A stretch of DNA of 64,000 bases from Campylobacter sp. 19-13652 (GTDB lineage: Bacteria > Campylobacterota > Campylobacteria > Campylobacterales > Campylobacteraceae): the NCBI RefSeq assembly GCF_019702925.1, contig NZ_AP024713.1, positions 1,240,001 to 1,304,000 on the forward strand, given 5' to 3'. Below are positions 8,036 through 18,141 of this stretch, in pieces. Numbering within the stretch: the stretch's first letter is position 1; each line of letters starts with the position of its first letter. The notes below the pieces were generated by a model. That model made no database searches and was not told the DNA's origin. It was given only the letters and a program-made list of their open reading frames with translations. A program made the translations under genes and the position numbers.

Positions 8036-9166
8036 TTACTCTCCTCTTGTGCCTGATTTTTGGCTGATTAGCACGGCTTCGATTATCTTTTTTATATCGC
8101 CATCAAGTATGGCGTCTGTTTGGCTATACGCTGCCCCACTGCGGTTATCCTTTACCTGCTGGTATGGAAAAAGCACATAGCTTCGTATCTGGTGCCCCCA
8201 GCCTATCTCGCTCTTTTCGCCTGCGTTTGCAGCGTCGTTTTGCTTTTCAAGCTCTAGCTCATAAAGCCTTGATTTTAGCATTTTCATCGCCGTGGCGCGG
8301 TTTTTGTGCTGGCTGCGGTCGTTTTGGCACTGCACGACTATGCCTGTGGGGATGTGCGTTATACGAATGGCAGATTCAGTTTTATTTACGTGCTGTCCGC
8401 CAGCGCCACTAGCCCTGTAGGTATCTACTCTGATGTCCTTTTCTTCGATGTCGATTTTTATATCATCATCAATCTCAGGGCTTACCATCACTGAACAAAA
8501 GCTCGTATGCCGCCTGCCAGCACTATCAAAGGGGCTAGTGCGCACTAGGCGGTGAATGCCGTTTTCAGCCTTAAAATAGCCATAGGCATTCTCCCCACGC
8601 ACGATAAAGCTCACGTCCTTTAGCCCTGCCTCGTCGCCTTCTTGAAAGTCAAGTGTTTCGACCTTATAGCCCTCTCGCTCGCAAAATCGCAGATACATAC
8701 GATATACCATACTTGCCCAGTCATTGCTCTCCGTCCCGCCAGCTCCAGGATGGATGGAAACTATGGCGTTTTTAGCGTCATCATCGCCGCTAAGCAGCAT
8801 CGACACCTCAAGCGCTGTAATATGCTCGTTTAAATTTTCAGCATCGCCAAAAAGGGCGTTTATCGTTTCTTCATCGCTCTCGCTGCTAGCTAGCTCATAT
8901 AGCTCTCGTGCGTCATTTAAGGCGGTGCTAGCTTCGTTAAATTTAGCCAGCAGTGAGCCTAGCTTGCTCTTTTGCTTGCCTACACTTGAGGCCTGCGCAG
9001 GATCTGCCCAAAAGGCTGGGTCTTGCTCCAGGGCTTCGATCTCTTTTAACTTTTGTTCTATCTCGCTTGGCCTTATGACTTTGGCGATATTATCTACCTT
9101 TGTGCTTAAGGTCTTTAAAAGCTCGGTGTACTCGTAACTATCCAAATATTTCTCCATTTTTTGCAT
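8036..9166 (-). CDS. prfB: Peptide chain release factor 2
   Basis: RF2 reads UGA and UAA and triggers peptide release. The protein has the codon-reading SPF tripeptide in [12 protein letters not shown] and the catalytic GGQ in [13 protein letters not shown]. The frame is single and uninterrupted: the programmed +1 frameshift near codon 26 found in E. coli prfB is absent. The start is uncertain. ATG at 9166 (376 aa) and ATG at 9157 are both possible and neither has a strong ribosome site; homologues begin near DSYEYTELL. It heads an operon with the unknown small gene, the RclA-like gene and the Sel1 gene. Confidence 0.95.
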   Translation of the reverse strand: MQKMEKYLDSYEYTELLKTLSTKVDNIAKVIRPSEIEQKLKEIEALEQDPAFWADPAQASSVGKQKSKLGSLLAKFNEASTALNDARELYELASSESDEETINALFGDAENLNEHITALEVSMLLSGDDDAKNAIVSIHPGAGGTESNDWASMVYRMYLRFCEREGYKVETLDFQEGDEAGLKDVSFIVRGENAYGYFKAENGIHRLVRTSPFDSAGRRHTSFCSVMVSPEIDDDIKIDIEEKDIRVDTYRASGAGGQHVNKTESAIRITHIPTGIVVQCQNDRSQHKNRATAMKMLKSRLYELELEKQNDAANAGEKSEIGWGHQIRSYVLFPYQQVKDNRSGAAYSQTDAILDGDIKKIIEAVLISQKSGTRGE

Positions 9167-9298
9167 TTTGTGGGTAATTGTAGCTAAAAAATGTTAAATT
9201 TGATTTTATGATTTAGGTAATTAATCCAAAAGACTTAGCCTAAAATAAAACTTTTATGATAAAATAAGCCCTTTAAATTCAATCCAAAAGAAAGCAAA

Positions 9299-10120
9299 AT
9301 GCAAATAATCAAAACCACAGATGAGTTAATCAAATTTAAAAGCACACTATCTGGTAGCGTGGGCTTTGTGCCGACTATGGGCGCACTGCACGCTGGACAC
9401 GCTAGCCTAATAAGCCGCAGCGTAAGCGAAAATGCACACACCATAGTAAGCGTGTTTGTAAATCCCACGCAGTTTTTAGCTGGCGAGGATCTGGATAAAT
9501 ACCCACGCAGCCAAGACGCTGACGCAAAGCTATGCGAAAGCCTGGGGGCAAGCGCTGTTTTTATGCCTAGCGTGGATGAAATATACGGCAAAAATGAGCC
9601 CACTATGATCGCCCCAAAAGCCCTAGCTAGCAAGCTTGAAGGGGCGATCCGCCCAGGGCATTTTGACGGCGTTTTATGCGTGCTAAATAAGCTTTTTAAT
9701 CTCGTTAGCCCAACGCGCGCCTACTTTGGCAAAAAGGACGCCCAACAGCTTTTAATCGTGCAAAACTTCGTAAAAGCTAGCTTTTTAAGCCTAAAAATCG
9801 TGCCTTGCGATATAGTGCGTGATAGCAGCGGCCTAGCCCTATCAAGCCGAAACGCCTATTTAAGCGACGCCGAAAAAGCCAAGGCCACCGCCCTATCTCG
9901 CTCGCTAAAAGCAGCCCGTAAAGCGATAGAAAACGGCGAGCAAAAGGCAAGCGTGATAAAAGAGCTAATCGCTAGCGAGCTAGCCCCAATAAGTGCCGAA
10001 TACATCGCTATTACGGATACAAATTTAAACGAGCTTGACGCCATAAAACCAGGCGACACGCTCATACTCCTAGCCGCAAAAGTGGGCGGAGTGAGACTGA
10101 TTGACAATGAGTGGGTGTAA
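9299..10120 (+). CDS. panC: Pantothenate synthetase
   Basis: PanC joins pantoate and beta-alanine with ATP in the last step of pantothenate (vitamin B5) synthesis. The 273-aa protein has the HIGH-type motif in [13 protein letters not shown] (about 25-37), the pantoate/beta-alanine site FVNPTQF, and the KMSKS-like SSRNAYLS (about 184). The ATG at 9299 follows AAAGCAAA. rimO starts one base after its stop. panB and panD are not in the window. Confidence 0.95.
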   Translation: MQIIKTTDELIKFKSTLSGSVGFVPTMGALHAGHASLISRSVSENAHTIVSVFVNPTQFLAGEDLDKYPRSQDADAKLCESLGASAVFMPSVDEIYGKNEPTMIAPKALASKLEGAIRPGHFDGVLCVLNKLFNLVSPTRAYFGKKDAQQLLIVQNFVKASFLSLKIVPCDIVRDSSGLALSSRNAYLSDAEKAKATALSRSLKAARKAIENGEQKASVIKELIASELAPISAEYIAITDTNLNELDAIKPGDTLILLAAKVGGVRLIDNEWV

Positions 10121-10121
10121 G

Positions 10122-11429
10122 ATGAAGCTACATTTAATATCTCTTGGGTGTAATAAAAATTTAGTCGATAGCGAGATAATGCTAGGACGCCTGCAGCACT
10201 ACACGCTAACAGACGAGCCAAGCGAAGCGGACGTCATCATCGTAAATACCTGCGGCTTTATCGCAAGTGCCAAAGAAGAGAGCGTGCGGACGATTTTAGA
10301 GATCGCTGAGCTTAAAAAAGCAAACGCCACGCTAGTTGTAACTGGCTGCCTAATGCAACGCTACCGCGACGAGCTAATGCGTGAGCTGCCTGAAGTCGAT
10401 CTTTTTACAGGCGTTGGCGATTATGATAAGATAGATCAAATTTTGCTAAAAAAGACGAGCCTATTTAGCCCAGAAGTCTATCTGCAAAGCAGCGAAGAGC
10501 GAGTAATAACAGGCTCAAACTATCACGCCTACATCAAAATCGCCGAGGGCTGTAACCAGCGCTGCAGCTTCTGTGCGATACCGACCTTTAAAGGGCGACT
10601 AAAATCACGCTCTCTTGATGACATCGTGGGCGAAGTGCGGCGGCTTGTGAGCAAAGGATACTATGACTTTAGCTTTTTAAGCCAAGATAGCTCGAGCTAT
10701 GGGCTTGATCGTGGCGAAAAGGACGGGCTAATAAATTTAATCTCTGCTATAGAGCAGATTGATGGCGTCAAAACCGCCCGCGTGCTGTATCTTTACCCCA
10801 CGACTACGAGTAATGCCCTGATCGAGCGGATAGTCGCAAGCCCTAAATTTGTAAATTATTTTGATATGCCTATTCAGCACATTAGTGGGGCGATGCTACG
10901 CACTATGCGGCGTGGGGCGAGCGGGGAGCGTGTGCGTGAGCTGCTCTGCCTTATGCGAGCGGCTCCGCAGAGCTTTTTACGCACGGGCATTATCGTGGGG
11001 CACCCAGGTGAAAGAGAAGAGGATTTTAACGAGCTGTGTGAGTTTTTGGCTGAGTTTAAATTTGATAGAGTCTCAGCCTTTGCCTACTCACGAGAAGAGG
11101 ACACGGCGGCTTTTGATATGCCACAGCTGCCTGTAAAAACGATCTCAAACAGGCTAAGCAAGATAGAAAAGCTAACGACTGCAACCATAGAACGAAGCCT
11201 GCGTGAGTGCGTGGGCGGCGAGTATGTCGCTAGCCTTGAGGGCGTTAGCAGCGAGGGGGAGATGTTTTACTCGGCCAAGCTAGCCCTGTGGGATAAGGAC
11301 ATAGACGGCGAAGTGCTAATAAACGATAGCGACGTGAGCGAGCTAAAAGTGGGCGGACGCTACCGCTGCCGTATCACAGACGCCACACCTACGCAGCTAA
11401 TAGGCGAGATAATAGGCGAAGCGGAGTAG
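10122..11429 (+). CDS. rimO: Ribosomal protein S12 methylthiotransferase RimO
   Basis: RimO adds a methylthio group to an Asp of ribosomal protein S12, using two iron-sulfur clusters and SAM. The N-terminal domain carries the first cluster Cys ([12 protein letters not shown], about 6-17; NTCGFI; GCLMQR). The radical-SAM motif is CNQRCSFC (CxxxCxxC). A C-terminal TRAM domain occupies roughly the last 70 residues. [11 protein letters not shown] separates RimO from MiaB. The frame is open from 10101, but the ATG at 10122 directly follows panC and gives the conserved N-terminus [13 protein letters not shown] (435 aa). Confidence 0.94.
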   Translation: MKLHLISLGCNKNLVDSEIMLGRLQHYTLTDEPSEADVIIVNTCGFIASAKEESVRTILEIAELKKANATLVVTGCLMQRYRDELMRELPEVDLFTGVGDYDKIDQILLKKTSLFSPEVYLQSSEERVITGSNYHAYIKIAEGCNQRCSFCAIPTFKGRLKSRSLDDIVGEVRRLVSKGYYDFSFLSQDSSSYGLDRGEKDGLINLISAIEQIDGVKTARVLYLYPTTTSNALIERIVASPKFVNYFDMPIQHISGAMLRTMRRGASGERVRELLCLMRAAPQSFLRTGIIVGHPGEREEDFNELCEFLAEFKFDRVSAFAYSREEDTAAFDMPQLPVKTISNRLSKIEKLTTATIERSLRECVGGEYVASLEGVSSEGEMFYSAKLALWDKDIDGEVLINDSDVSELKVGGRYRCRITDATPTQLIGEIIGEAE

Positions 11430-11438
11430 GGAGAGAGC

Positions 11439-14315
11439 TTGGTAAAGTTAAACTTTAAAAGACAGGAGTATCAACAAGAGTGCATAAGCAATATCATAGA
11501 AGTCCTAAAAGACTTTGACTTTAAATCAAAGGACAATCTAAGCTCCTGCCTTAGCGGGTTTTACAAATCTCATGGCGAGCTAAATTTTGGTATAAGTGGC
11601 AAAAAAAACCTAGATATTTTAATGGAGACAGGCACTGGCAAGACCTTTACCTACCTAAATGCGATATTTGAGATAAACAAAGTCTATGGCTGCAATAAAT
11701 TTATCATTTTTTTACCTAGAAAGGCGATTTTAGAAGGCGTAAAGCAAAACATAAAGCTAAGCAAGGCCTATTTTTACGAGCAGTATCAAAAGCACATAAA
11801 GCTTTACGAGTATAACGACAAAAGCAGCCTAGGGCAGATAATAAGCCACTTTATAGGCGATGAGAATGAGTTTAGCCTGCTTATTCTCACTAGTTCTGCA
11901 GTAGATAAAAAAGACAACAATATCTTACACCAAAACCACGAAAGACTATTTTCAAACAAAAGCATTTTTGAACAAATCGCAGAGCTAAACCCCATCTGCT
12001 TTATCGATGAGCCGCACCTTTTAAAGGGAGATAAATTTACAAAAAGCTTCGATCAGCTAAACGCCCTATATTTTCGCTTTGGAGCGACATTTCCAAGCGA
12101 AGAAAACCACAAGATAAGCAACCTAATTTACGCCCTTGATAGCATATCAGCTTTTAGGCAGTATCTAGTAAAGCAAATAAACGTCCATACCATACTCTCA
12201 GAAAACGAAGAACCAAGCCTAACACAAATTCAAGCCAAGCAAAAAATAGCCAAATTTAGCCACTTTATAGACGGGGTTGAGTTTAAAACCGACGTAAAGC
12301 TAGGCGATGACGTGGGCGAAAAGCTAGACTACGCACCGCTTAGGGGGGTGAGCATAACAAGGCTTGAAGCTAAAAAAATATTTCTAAGCGATAAAACTTC
12401 AATCGCTCTAGCCGAGCAAAAATATCACCTAAGCGACGCCCAAGTAAGCCAGCTTTTAGCCAAAGCCATTGACCTACACTTTGAAAAAGAAAGAGCGCTT
12501 TTTAATCGCAACATAAAAGCCCTAAGCCTGTTTTTTATCCCAAACATAGCCGATTTTAAGGGTGAAAATCCAGCTATAAAGCTTGAGTTTGAAAGGCTAT
12601 ATAAACAAAAAAGAACGCAGATCCTAAGCCAGCTAGACCCGCAAGATGAGTATTATCACTTCTTGCAAAATGACTTTGACAAAGACGGCAAACTAGCCGT
12701 AACTGGGGGCTATTTTAGCTCGAGCAAAGGCAGCAAAGACGAGAACGAAGCAGCAGGCGTAAGGCTCATACTAAAAGACAAAGAAGAGCTTTTATCCCTA
12801 AATACTCCGCTTAGATTTATCTTTAGCGTGTGGGCATTACAAGAGGGTTGGGATAATCCAAATATCTTTACCATCGCCAAACTTGCCCACTCAGGCTCAG
12901 ACATCTCACGCCACCAACAAGTAGGCAGGGGACTAAGACTATGCGTCAATCAAAAAGGCACAAGGCTTGATTATGACGAGCTAAAGCAAAGCGAAACTGA
13001 GTTTTACTCCATAAACCAGCTTGACGTGCTGATAAACTCAGCCGAAAGGGACTTTATCGAAGGCTTGCAGGCTGAGATAAATGCATCCTGCCTAGTAAAA
13101 AATGAACTAAACCAAGCCACCCTAGCACAAATAGGACTAAACCAAAAACAGATAAGCGAAATTCAAAAAGAACTAGAAAATCTGGGCTTTTTAAAATTTA
13201 ACGAAGCACAAGACAGCTACGAAATCGTAAGAGCTATCCCAAATAGCATAAAAGAAAATAGCGAGATAAAGGGGATTTTAGGCGAGAAGCTCGAGCAGTT
13301 TTTAAAGCTAGTCGCACCAAATAATAACAAAAACTCCTACATAAATAACGCCAACAAAGCAAAATCCAGCACAAAGATAAGGCCTAGCCTAGCCATTGAG
13401 TTTAAAGCCCTGTGGGAGGCGATAAATCAAGACGTGAGAATAAAATACTCAAGCTTTGATGAAGATGCTAGAATAAAAGAGATTGCAAGCAAATTTGACA
13501 GCCTAAACATAAAGCAAGCCAATATAAGAATAATCGGCAAAAGATTTGACCCAAAAAGTAATAAATTTATAAGCGATTATGAAAACACTATAGATACAAA
13601 AGCCCAAAAGCTAAGCCACACAGAAAAAATCCTAACAGACTTTGCCGCCAAAAACTATCTCCCCCTTGGCTTTGTGCTTAAAATTTATAACGCCATTAGC
13701 AAAAAGGAGTATTTTGACTATGACGCTAAAGCCGCACTAAAAGAGCTTATCGTCATCATTAAGCAAAGCATACACGCCAATGTCATAAACGCAGTATCGT
13801 ATGAGTTTGCCCAGACCACCATAAGCGATAAAAGCCCATTTAACCTACTCTTTAGCAAAGACGGCACACCGCAAGAGAGCATTTTTACCCACCTTTTAGG
13901 CTCAATGCAAGACGCCACCACCCCAGCCCCACACTACCTATATGACAAGGTAGTATATGATAGCCAAATAGAAAAAACCATAATCGAAAACGAAGTGCAA
14001 AAAGCAGACGATTTTAGCGTCAAAGTCTTTGCAAAGCTGCCAAAGTTTAGCATTCCTACGCCGTATAAAAGCTATGAGCCAGACTTTGCCTACGTCGTAG
14101 AAAACAAAGACGGCAAGAAAATATTTTTCGTCTGCGAAAGTAAAGGCTACGATAACGAAAACGACATACCGCCTGATGAGCAAAAAAAGATAGACTACGC
14201 TGAGATTTTTTTTAAAAACCTACAAGCCCAGCTAGCAAACATCACGATTAAATTTGAAAAACGCATAAATAAACAGAGCCTTTCAACGCTACTAAAGGAT
14301 ATCCAGTGTCAATAA
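11439..14315 (+). CDS. res: Type III restriction enzyme, Res subunit
   Basis: Res is the ATP-dependent translocating endonuclease of a type III restriction-modification system. The 958-aa protein has a superfamily 2 helicase core: Walker A in METGTGKTF (about 61), the DExH box as FIDEPH (about 187) and motif VI as QQVGRGLR (about 493). A C-terminal PD-(D/E)xK nuclease has EPDF (about 879) and ESKG (about 899). It starts with TTG after GGAGAGAGC, 9 bases past the rimO stop. mod overlaps its end by 10 bases. No frameshift or truncation is visible. Confidence 0.93.
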   Translation: MVKLNFKRQEYQQECISNIIEVLKDFDFKSKDNLSSCLSGFYKSHGELNFGISGKKNLDILMETGTGKTFTYLNAIFEINKVYGCNKFIIFLPRKAILEGVKQNIKLSKAYFYEQYQKHIKLYEYNDKSSLGQIISHFIGDENEFSLLILTSSAVDKKDNNILHQNHERLFSNKSIFEQIAELNPICFIDEPHLLKGDKFTKSFDQLNALYFRFGATFPSEENHKISNLIYALDSISAFRQYLVKQINVHTILSENEEPSLTQIQAKQKIAKFSHFIDGVEFKTDVKLGDDVGEKLDYAPLRGVSITRLEAKKIFLSDKTSIALAEQKYHLSDAQVSQLLAKAIDLHFEKERALFNRNIKALSLFFIPNIADFKGENPAIKLEFERLYKQKRTQILSQLDPQDEYYHFLQNDFDKDGKLAVTGGYFSSSKGSKDENEAAGVRLILKDKEELLSLNTPLRFIFSVWALQEGWDNPNIFTIAKLAHSGSDISRHQQVGRGLRLCVNQKGTRLDYDELKQSETEFYSINQLDVLINSAERDFIEGLQAEINASCLVKNELNQATLAQIGLNQKQISEIQKELENLGFLKFNEAQDSYEIVRAIPNSIKENSEIKGILGEKLEQFLKLVAPNNNKNSYINNANKAKSSTKIRPSLAIEFKALWEAINQDVRIKYSSFDEDARIKEIASKFDSLNIKQANIRIIGKRFDPKSNKFISDYENTIDTKAQKLSHTEKILTDFAAKNYLPLGFVLKIYNAISKKEYFDYDAKAALKELIVIIKQSIHANVINAVSYEFAQTTISDKSPFNLLFSKDGTPQESIFTHLLGSMQDATTPAPHYLYDKVVYDSQIEKTIIENEVQKADDFSVKVFAKLPKFSIPTPYKSYEPDFAYVVENKDGKKIFFVCESKGYDNENDIPPDEQKKIDYAEIFFKNLQAQLANITIKFEKRINKQSLSTLLKDIQCQ

Positions 14316-16111
14316 ACAAAGACAAACTAAAGCAAAACAGCATAAGCTATCAAGACCCAAACGAGCCGCAGTCAAACAGGCTACTTGAGTTTTTAAAGCT
14401 AAACTACCCAAGCAGCGTAAAAGACGGCGTGCCTAGCATAAACGCCATAGCTAGCATTTTGGGGCTTAGCGTGCAAAATGCAAACCTAGGCTACGAGCTA
14501 AACTTCACAGGCAAGCCCATAGCAAACGCTCTTTATAACACCATCTCCACCAAAGCCCTGCACGAAGCCCGTAACACCAGCGAAAACGCCCCAAACCAAA
14601 TCATCATAGGAGATAACCTAGACGCCCTAAAGCTACTCCGCCCAGCCTATGCTGATAAAGTCAAGCTCATCTACATCGACCCACCCTACAACACAGGCGG
14701 CGACGGCTTTATCTATCCAGATGATTTTAGGGGTGACTACCGCCAAATCCTGCGTGAAGTGGGCTTGATTGAGATAGATGATGATGGCAACGAGACTGAG
14801 AGCGAGCTGATTAAAAGCTTTAAAAATTTAAAAGGCTCAAAAAACCACTCAGGCTGGCTTTGTTTTATGTTGCCACGCCTTAAGCTAGCACGTGATTTAT
14901 TGCGTGATGATGGGGTGATTTTTATCTCTATTGATGATAATGAGCAGGCGAATTTAAAACTGCTTTGTGATGAGATTTTTGGAGAAGAGAATTTTGTGGC
15001 GAATTTTATTTGGGAGAAAAAGTTTAGCCCAAGTAATGACGCTAAATTTATAAGCTTTAATCACGATTATGTTTTATGCTACACAAAGGATATAAACAAG
15101 CTTAATATAAATTTATTGCCACGCACAGATGATATGAATGCACGCTATAAAAATCCAGACAACGATCCAAGAGGTCCTTGGACTTCAAGCGATTTGAGCG
15201 TAAAAACCTACTCAGCAGAATGCGACTACCCTATCACGACGCCCTCTGGTCGCGTCGTAGAGCCTCCAGCTGGTCGCAGCTGGAGGCTCTCTAAAAACAC
15301 GTTTTTAGAGAGGCTCGCCGACGGCCGAATTTGGTTCGGCGTCGGCGGTGATGGAGCCCCAAGAATAAAACGCTTTTTAAGCGAGGTGCAAGATGGACTA
15401 AAAGCGGTTTCTATTTTAAAGCATTCCGAAGTCGGACACAATCAAGAAGCAAGTAAAGAATTGGTAAAAATCTTTGACGGACATAGCACCTTTGACACCC
15501 CAAAACCAGTGAGATTATTAAAACACATTCTAAAACTAGCCACGTCTCCAAACTCGGACGATATTATTTTAGACTTTTTTGCTGGTTCTGGCACAACGGC
15601 GCAGGCTGTGATAGAACAAAACAGAGAAGATGGCGGCAATAGAAAGTTTATTTTAGTGCAGCTTGATGAGAAAATCGATGAAAAAAGAAGCAAAGCGGCG
15701 TATGATTTTGTAAAAAATGAGCTAAAAGCAGATGAGCCAAAAATTAGCGATATAACGTGCGAGAGAGTGCGTAGAGTGGGCGGAGATTTTGAAGTTTATG
15801 AGTTAAAAGAAAAAGCCAAAATCGAAAATAAAAACGGCACGCTAAGCCTAAGCGCAAGCGAGCTAAGCCCTAAAGATAGAGCCAAAAATATGGCTTTATT
15901 TAGCGGATTAGAGCTAGACGTGGCACTAAAAGAGATAGTAAAAGATGAGCTATATTTAGCCGATGATAGCTATTTTTTAATCTCAGCTAACGCAGATACA
16001 TTATTAAAAATCAAAAGCGGCAAAAAGGTCTATCTTGACGGATTTTACGACTTTAAACTAAGCGATGTTTTAAATTTAAAACAGAGCAACGAAATCGAGT
16101 TTATATTTTGA
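14306..16111 (+). CDS. mod: Type III DNA methyltransferase, Mod subunit
   Basis: Mod recognises the target and methylates adenine at N6, and is needed for Res to cut. The 601-aa protein shows the beta-class order: catalytic DPPYNT at 125-130, then the SAM-binding FFAGSGTTAQAV near 424. The target-recognition part lies between them, from about 150 to 400. The start is GTG at 14306, inside the res stop. No long homopolymer or simple-repeat tract that could give phase variation is visible. Codons about 318-347 contain three consecutive inverted repeats in the DNA (15259-15346) although the protein there looks normal for the family (TPSGRVVEPPAGR). Confidence 0.93.
   Translation: MSINKDKLKQNSISYQDPNEPQSNRLLEFLKLNYPSSVKDGVPSINAIASILGLSVQNANLGYELNFTGKPIANALYNTISTKALHEARNTSENAPNQIIIGDNLDALKLLRPAYADKVKLIYIDPPYNTGGDGFIYPDDFRGDYRQILREVGLIEIDDDGNETESELIKSFKNLKGSKNHSGWLCFMLPRLKLARDLLRDDGVIFISIDDNEQANLKLLCDEIFGEENFVANFIWEKKFSPSNDAKFISFNHDYVLCYTKDINKLNINLLPRTDDMNARYKNPDNDPRGPWTSSDLSVKTYSAECDYPITTPSGRVVEPPAGRSWRLSKNTFLERLADGRIWFGVGGDGAPRIKRFLSEVQDGLKAVSILKHSEVGHNQEASKELVKIFDGHSTFDTPKPVRLLKHILKLATSPNSDDIILDFFAGSGTTAQAVIEQNREDGGNRKFILVQLDEKIDEKRSKAAYDFVKNELKADEPKISDITCERVRRVGGDFEVYELKEKAKIENKNGTLSLSASELSPKDRAKNMALFSGLELDVALKEIVKDELYLADDSYFLISANADTLLKIKSGKKVYLDGFYDFKLSDVLNLKQSNEIEFIF
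15259..15346. repeat. Three adjacent inverted repeats inside mod
   Basis: Hairpin 1: AGAGCCTCCAGCTG (15259-15272) pairs perfectly with 15277-15290 around GTCG. Hairpin 2: CTCTCTAAAAAC (15287-15298) pairs perfectly with 15301-15312 around AC, sharing 4 bases with hairpin 1. Hairpin 3: 15317-15329 pairs with 15335-15346 in 12 pairs with one bulged G, around TTTGG. The stretch is more GC-rich than the rest of mod. Confidence 0.9.
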
Positions 16112-17811
16112 AACTAACAAGCCAAACAAAGCCTAGTGCGGAGTTTTTGCGTTACGCAAAGGGCGGCAAAAATCTCCTAGCCTTTAGCCACGGCGTGGAT
16201 AGCACGGCGCTTTTTTACCTGCTTCTGCTTTGGGGCGTGGAGTTTGATTTGGCTATCGTTGATTACGGCGTGCGAAGCCAGAGTAAGCACGAAGTAGCCG
16301 CAGCTAGGGCTTTGGCGGATAAATTTAATAAACGCATTTTCGTGCGAAATGTTAGCGTTAGTGGCGGCGATTTTGAAAACAAAGCTCGTGCTATAAGGTA
16401 TGAGTTTTTCGCCCAGCTCGTGCTAGCTCACGGCTACACAAACCTAATCACCGCACATCAGCTAAACGACCGCTTTGAGTGGCTTTTAATGCGGCTAGCG
16501 CGTGGGGCTGGGCTAGCTGAAATGCTGGGGATGAACGAAGTAGGCGAGTTTTATCCGAGCGATTATCTTTTAAGCGAGCCCTTAAGCCACGATAAAACGC
16601 ATAGCAAGCCAAGCGACGCAAATCATAACGCAAGCCAGCACGCAGCAGTAAGTGCTGATGAAATTTTAAAATCCCCAAAAATCAGCGAGTGGCAGGGACT
16701 TGAGCTGGGTTTTTACGACGCTTTAAATTTTAAATTTGCCAAATCTGCGTGGCAGGATTTATCTAAAAAGCAGGCTTTGGACTTTGAGCCAGGCTTAAAC
16801 CAAGCTAAAAATAAGCCAAGCACCACGACCAAGCACCACGACCAAAACAAAGCAGACGCCAGCCAGCCAGAAGCCAAAATCCACCTGCTCCGCCCACTGC
16901 TTCACGTTAGCCGTGATGAGATTTTAGGCTTTTTGCACGCTAATGGCCTGCACTATTTTAAAGACGCCAGCAACAGCGATTTTAAATTCGAACGCAACCG
17001 CCTGCGTGCCGAGTTTGCAAGCGGTTTTATCGGCCGCTTTGGCTCTGGCGTGGCTAGGAGCTTTGAGCTTTTGGGTGCGGATGCAAAGCACCTAGCGCCA
17101 GAGCTTAGACGGCTAGGAGATAGCATAATCGCCCTCAAAGCGGACGCAAACGCAATGCGTGGCATAAGCCTAGCTTTAAAAAAATTTGGACTCGTGCTAA
17201 GTGCGAAGCAAAGGGACGAGCTAAGCAAAGACGGCAAGCTAAAAAGCGGCGTCATAGGCGGCAAAATCGCTGTGGGCGTGGGCGAGCGAGAACTATCTGG
17301 CTGGGTCATCATCACGCCATATCTTAGCCAAAGCAAAGCAGAAATTACACTCCAAAACGCCGAGCAGGGCGGGCTAGAAAGATTAAATTTAATAAAAGCC
17401 AGCCACGCCACGCCACAAAAACGCCAAAATGATGACAAAAGTGCCGATTTTCACGCCGCAGCCAGCAATCTCAACAAGATATCCGCCACGCAAGAAAGAA
17501 AGCCATTTACGCAAAATAGCACGAAATCAAATTTAAACTCCGCACTAAGTCAAAATAAGGGCTTTTACTCAAGCCCCCAAAAGCCCAGCAACACAACCAA
17601 ACCAGCACAAGCCAGCGCAAGCCAAAACCAAAATATGCAAGATAGCCAAAAAGACAAAGCACAAATAAGCAGCCAAAAAAAAGAACAAGGCAAGATGAGT
17701 AAGGAATTTAAAGAAAAGTGCCGCACTATAGGTATTCCGCCGCTTAATCGAGCCTTTTTATACCAAATGCAAATCGCCCCCCAAAGCCTAGCCGATAGCC
17801 TAAAAGACTAG
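16108..17811 (+). CDS. tilS: tRNA(Ile)-lysidine synthase with low-complexity insertions
   Basis: TilS attaches lysine to C34 of the CAU-anticodon tRNA-Ile so that it reads AUA; it is normally essential. The PP-loop is SHGVDS (27-32), where most family members have SGG. NLITAHQLNDRFEWLL (about 112-127) and HLLRPLLHVSRDEI with KDASNSDFKFERNRLR (about 259-300) are typical. At 567 aa it is far longer than the roughly 320 aa usual in this group. The excess lies in a linker at about 150-258 and a Gln/Asn/Ser/Lys-rich stretch at about 430-535. The C-terminus (FKEKCRTIGIPPLNR) looks like the family's end. The start is TTG at 16108, overlapping the mod stop. Confidence 0.88.
   Translation: MKLTSQTKPSAEFLRYAKGGKNLLAFSHGVDSTALFYLLLLWGVEFDLAIVDYGVRSQSKHEVAAARALADKFNKRIFVRNVSVSGGDFENKARAIRYEFFAQLVLAHGYTNLITAHQLNDRFEWLLMRLARGAGLAEMLGMNEVGEFYPSDYLLSEPLSHDKTHSKPSDANHNASQHAAVSADEILKSPKISEWQGLELGFYDALNFKFAKSAWQDLSKKQALDFEPGLNQAKNKPSTTTKHHDQNKADASQPEAKIHLLRPLLHVSRDEILGFLHANGLHYFKDASNSDFKFERNRLRAEFASGFIGRFGSGVARSFELLGADAKHLAPELRRLGDSIIALKADANAMRGISLALKKFGLVLSAKQRDELSKDGKLKSGVIGGKIAVGVGERELSGWVIITPYLSQSKAEITLQNAEQGGLERLNLIKASHATPQKRQNDDKSADFHAAASNLNKISATQERKPFTQNSTKSNLNSALSQNKGFYSSPQKPSNTTKPAQASASQNQNMQDSQKDKAQISSQKKEQGKMSKEFKEKCRTIGIPPLNRAFLYQMQIAPQSLADSLKD
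16816..16841 (+). repeat. 13-bp tandem duplication inside tilS
   Basis: CCAAGCACCACGA occurs twice back to back (16816-16828 and 16829-16841), followed by a partial third unit (CCAA). The unit is not a multiple of three. It lies in the first low-complexity insertion, before the conserved RPLLHVSRDE part. Confidence 0.85.
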
Positions 17812-17906
17812 ATTTAAAAGAATAGTGTTGCTTTATTTGCAAATTTTAAATCACAATAAAACCAAGCGCCACGGCGCACATCGCACAAACTGGGTTATAT
17901 GGCAAA

Positions 17907-17926
17907 AAGCGGTATGTTTGCCTACT
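17907..17926 (+). repeat. 20-bp direct repeat, copy 1
   Basis: AAGCGGTATGTTTGCCTACT, identical to 18122-18141. The copies are 195 bases apart in the same orientation. Confidence 0.85.
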
Positions 17927-18121
17927 TGTTTATGGCGCAGAAATAGGCAGTCATCATCCTAAGTCCTGTGAATTTGCCCGCACTCCTGTAGCGGCAGTGT
18001 AAGGCATAATCGCCAGTGGCGGCGCGATTTTATCACTTTGCAAGGCTTAGTGTGAAAATATGCGGAGCGTCGGCAAGCCGTCAGGCTTAAAAACCCACCG
18101 ATTTTATGTGGCTCACGTCGC

Positions 18122-18141
18122 AAGCGGTATGTTTGCCTACT
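18122..18141 (+). repeat. 20-bp direct repeat, copy 2
   Basis: Identical to the copy at 17907-17926; the flanking bases differ. Confidence 0.85.

Noticed and set aside
8036-9166. Programmed frameshift in prfB
   Set aside because: The reading frame is continuous from either candidate ATG and there is no in-frame UGA near codon 26.
17680-17691. Short A-tract in tilS as a phase-variation switch
   Set aside because: Only about 8 A, and similar runs occur in many genes here; no long G/C tract of the usual Campylobacter contingency type is seen in the window.
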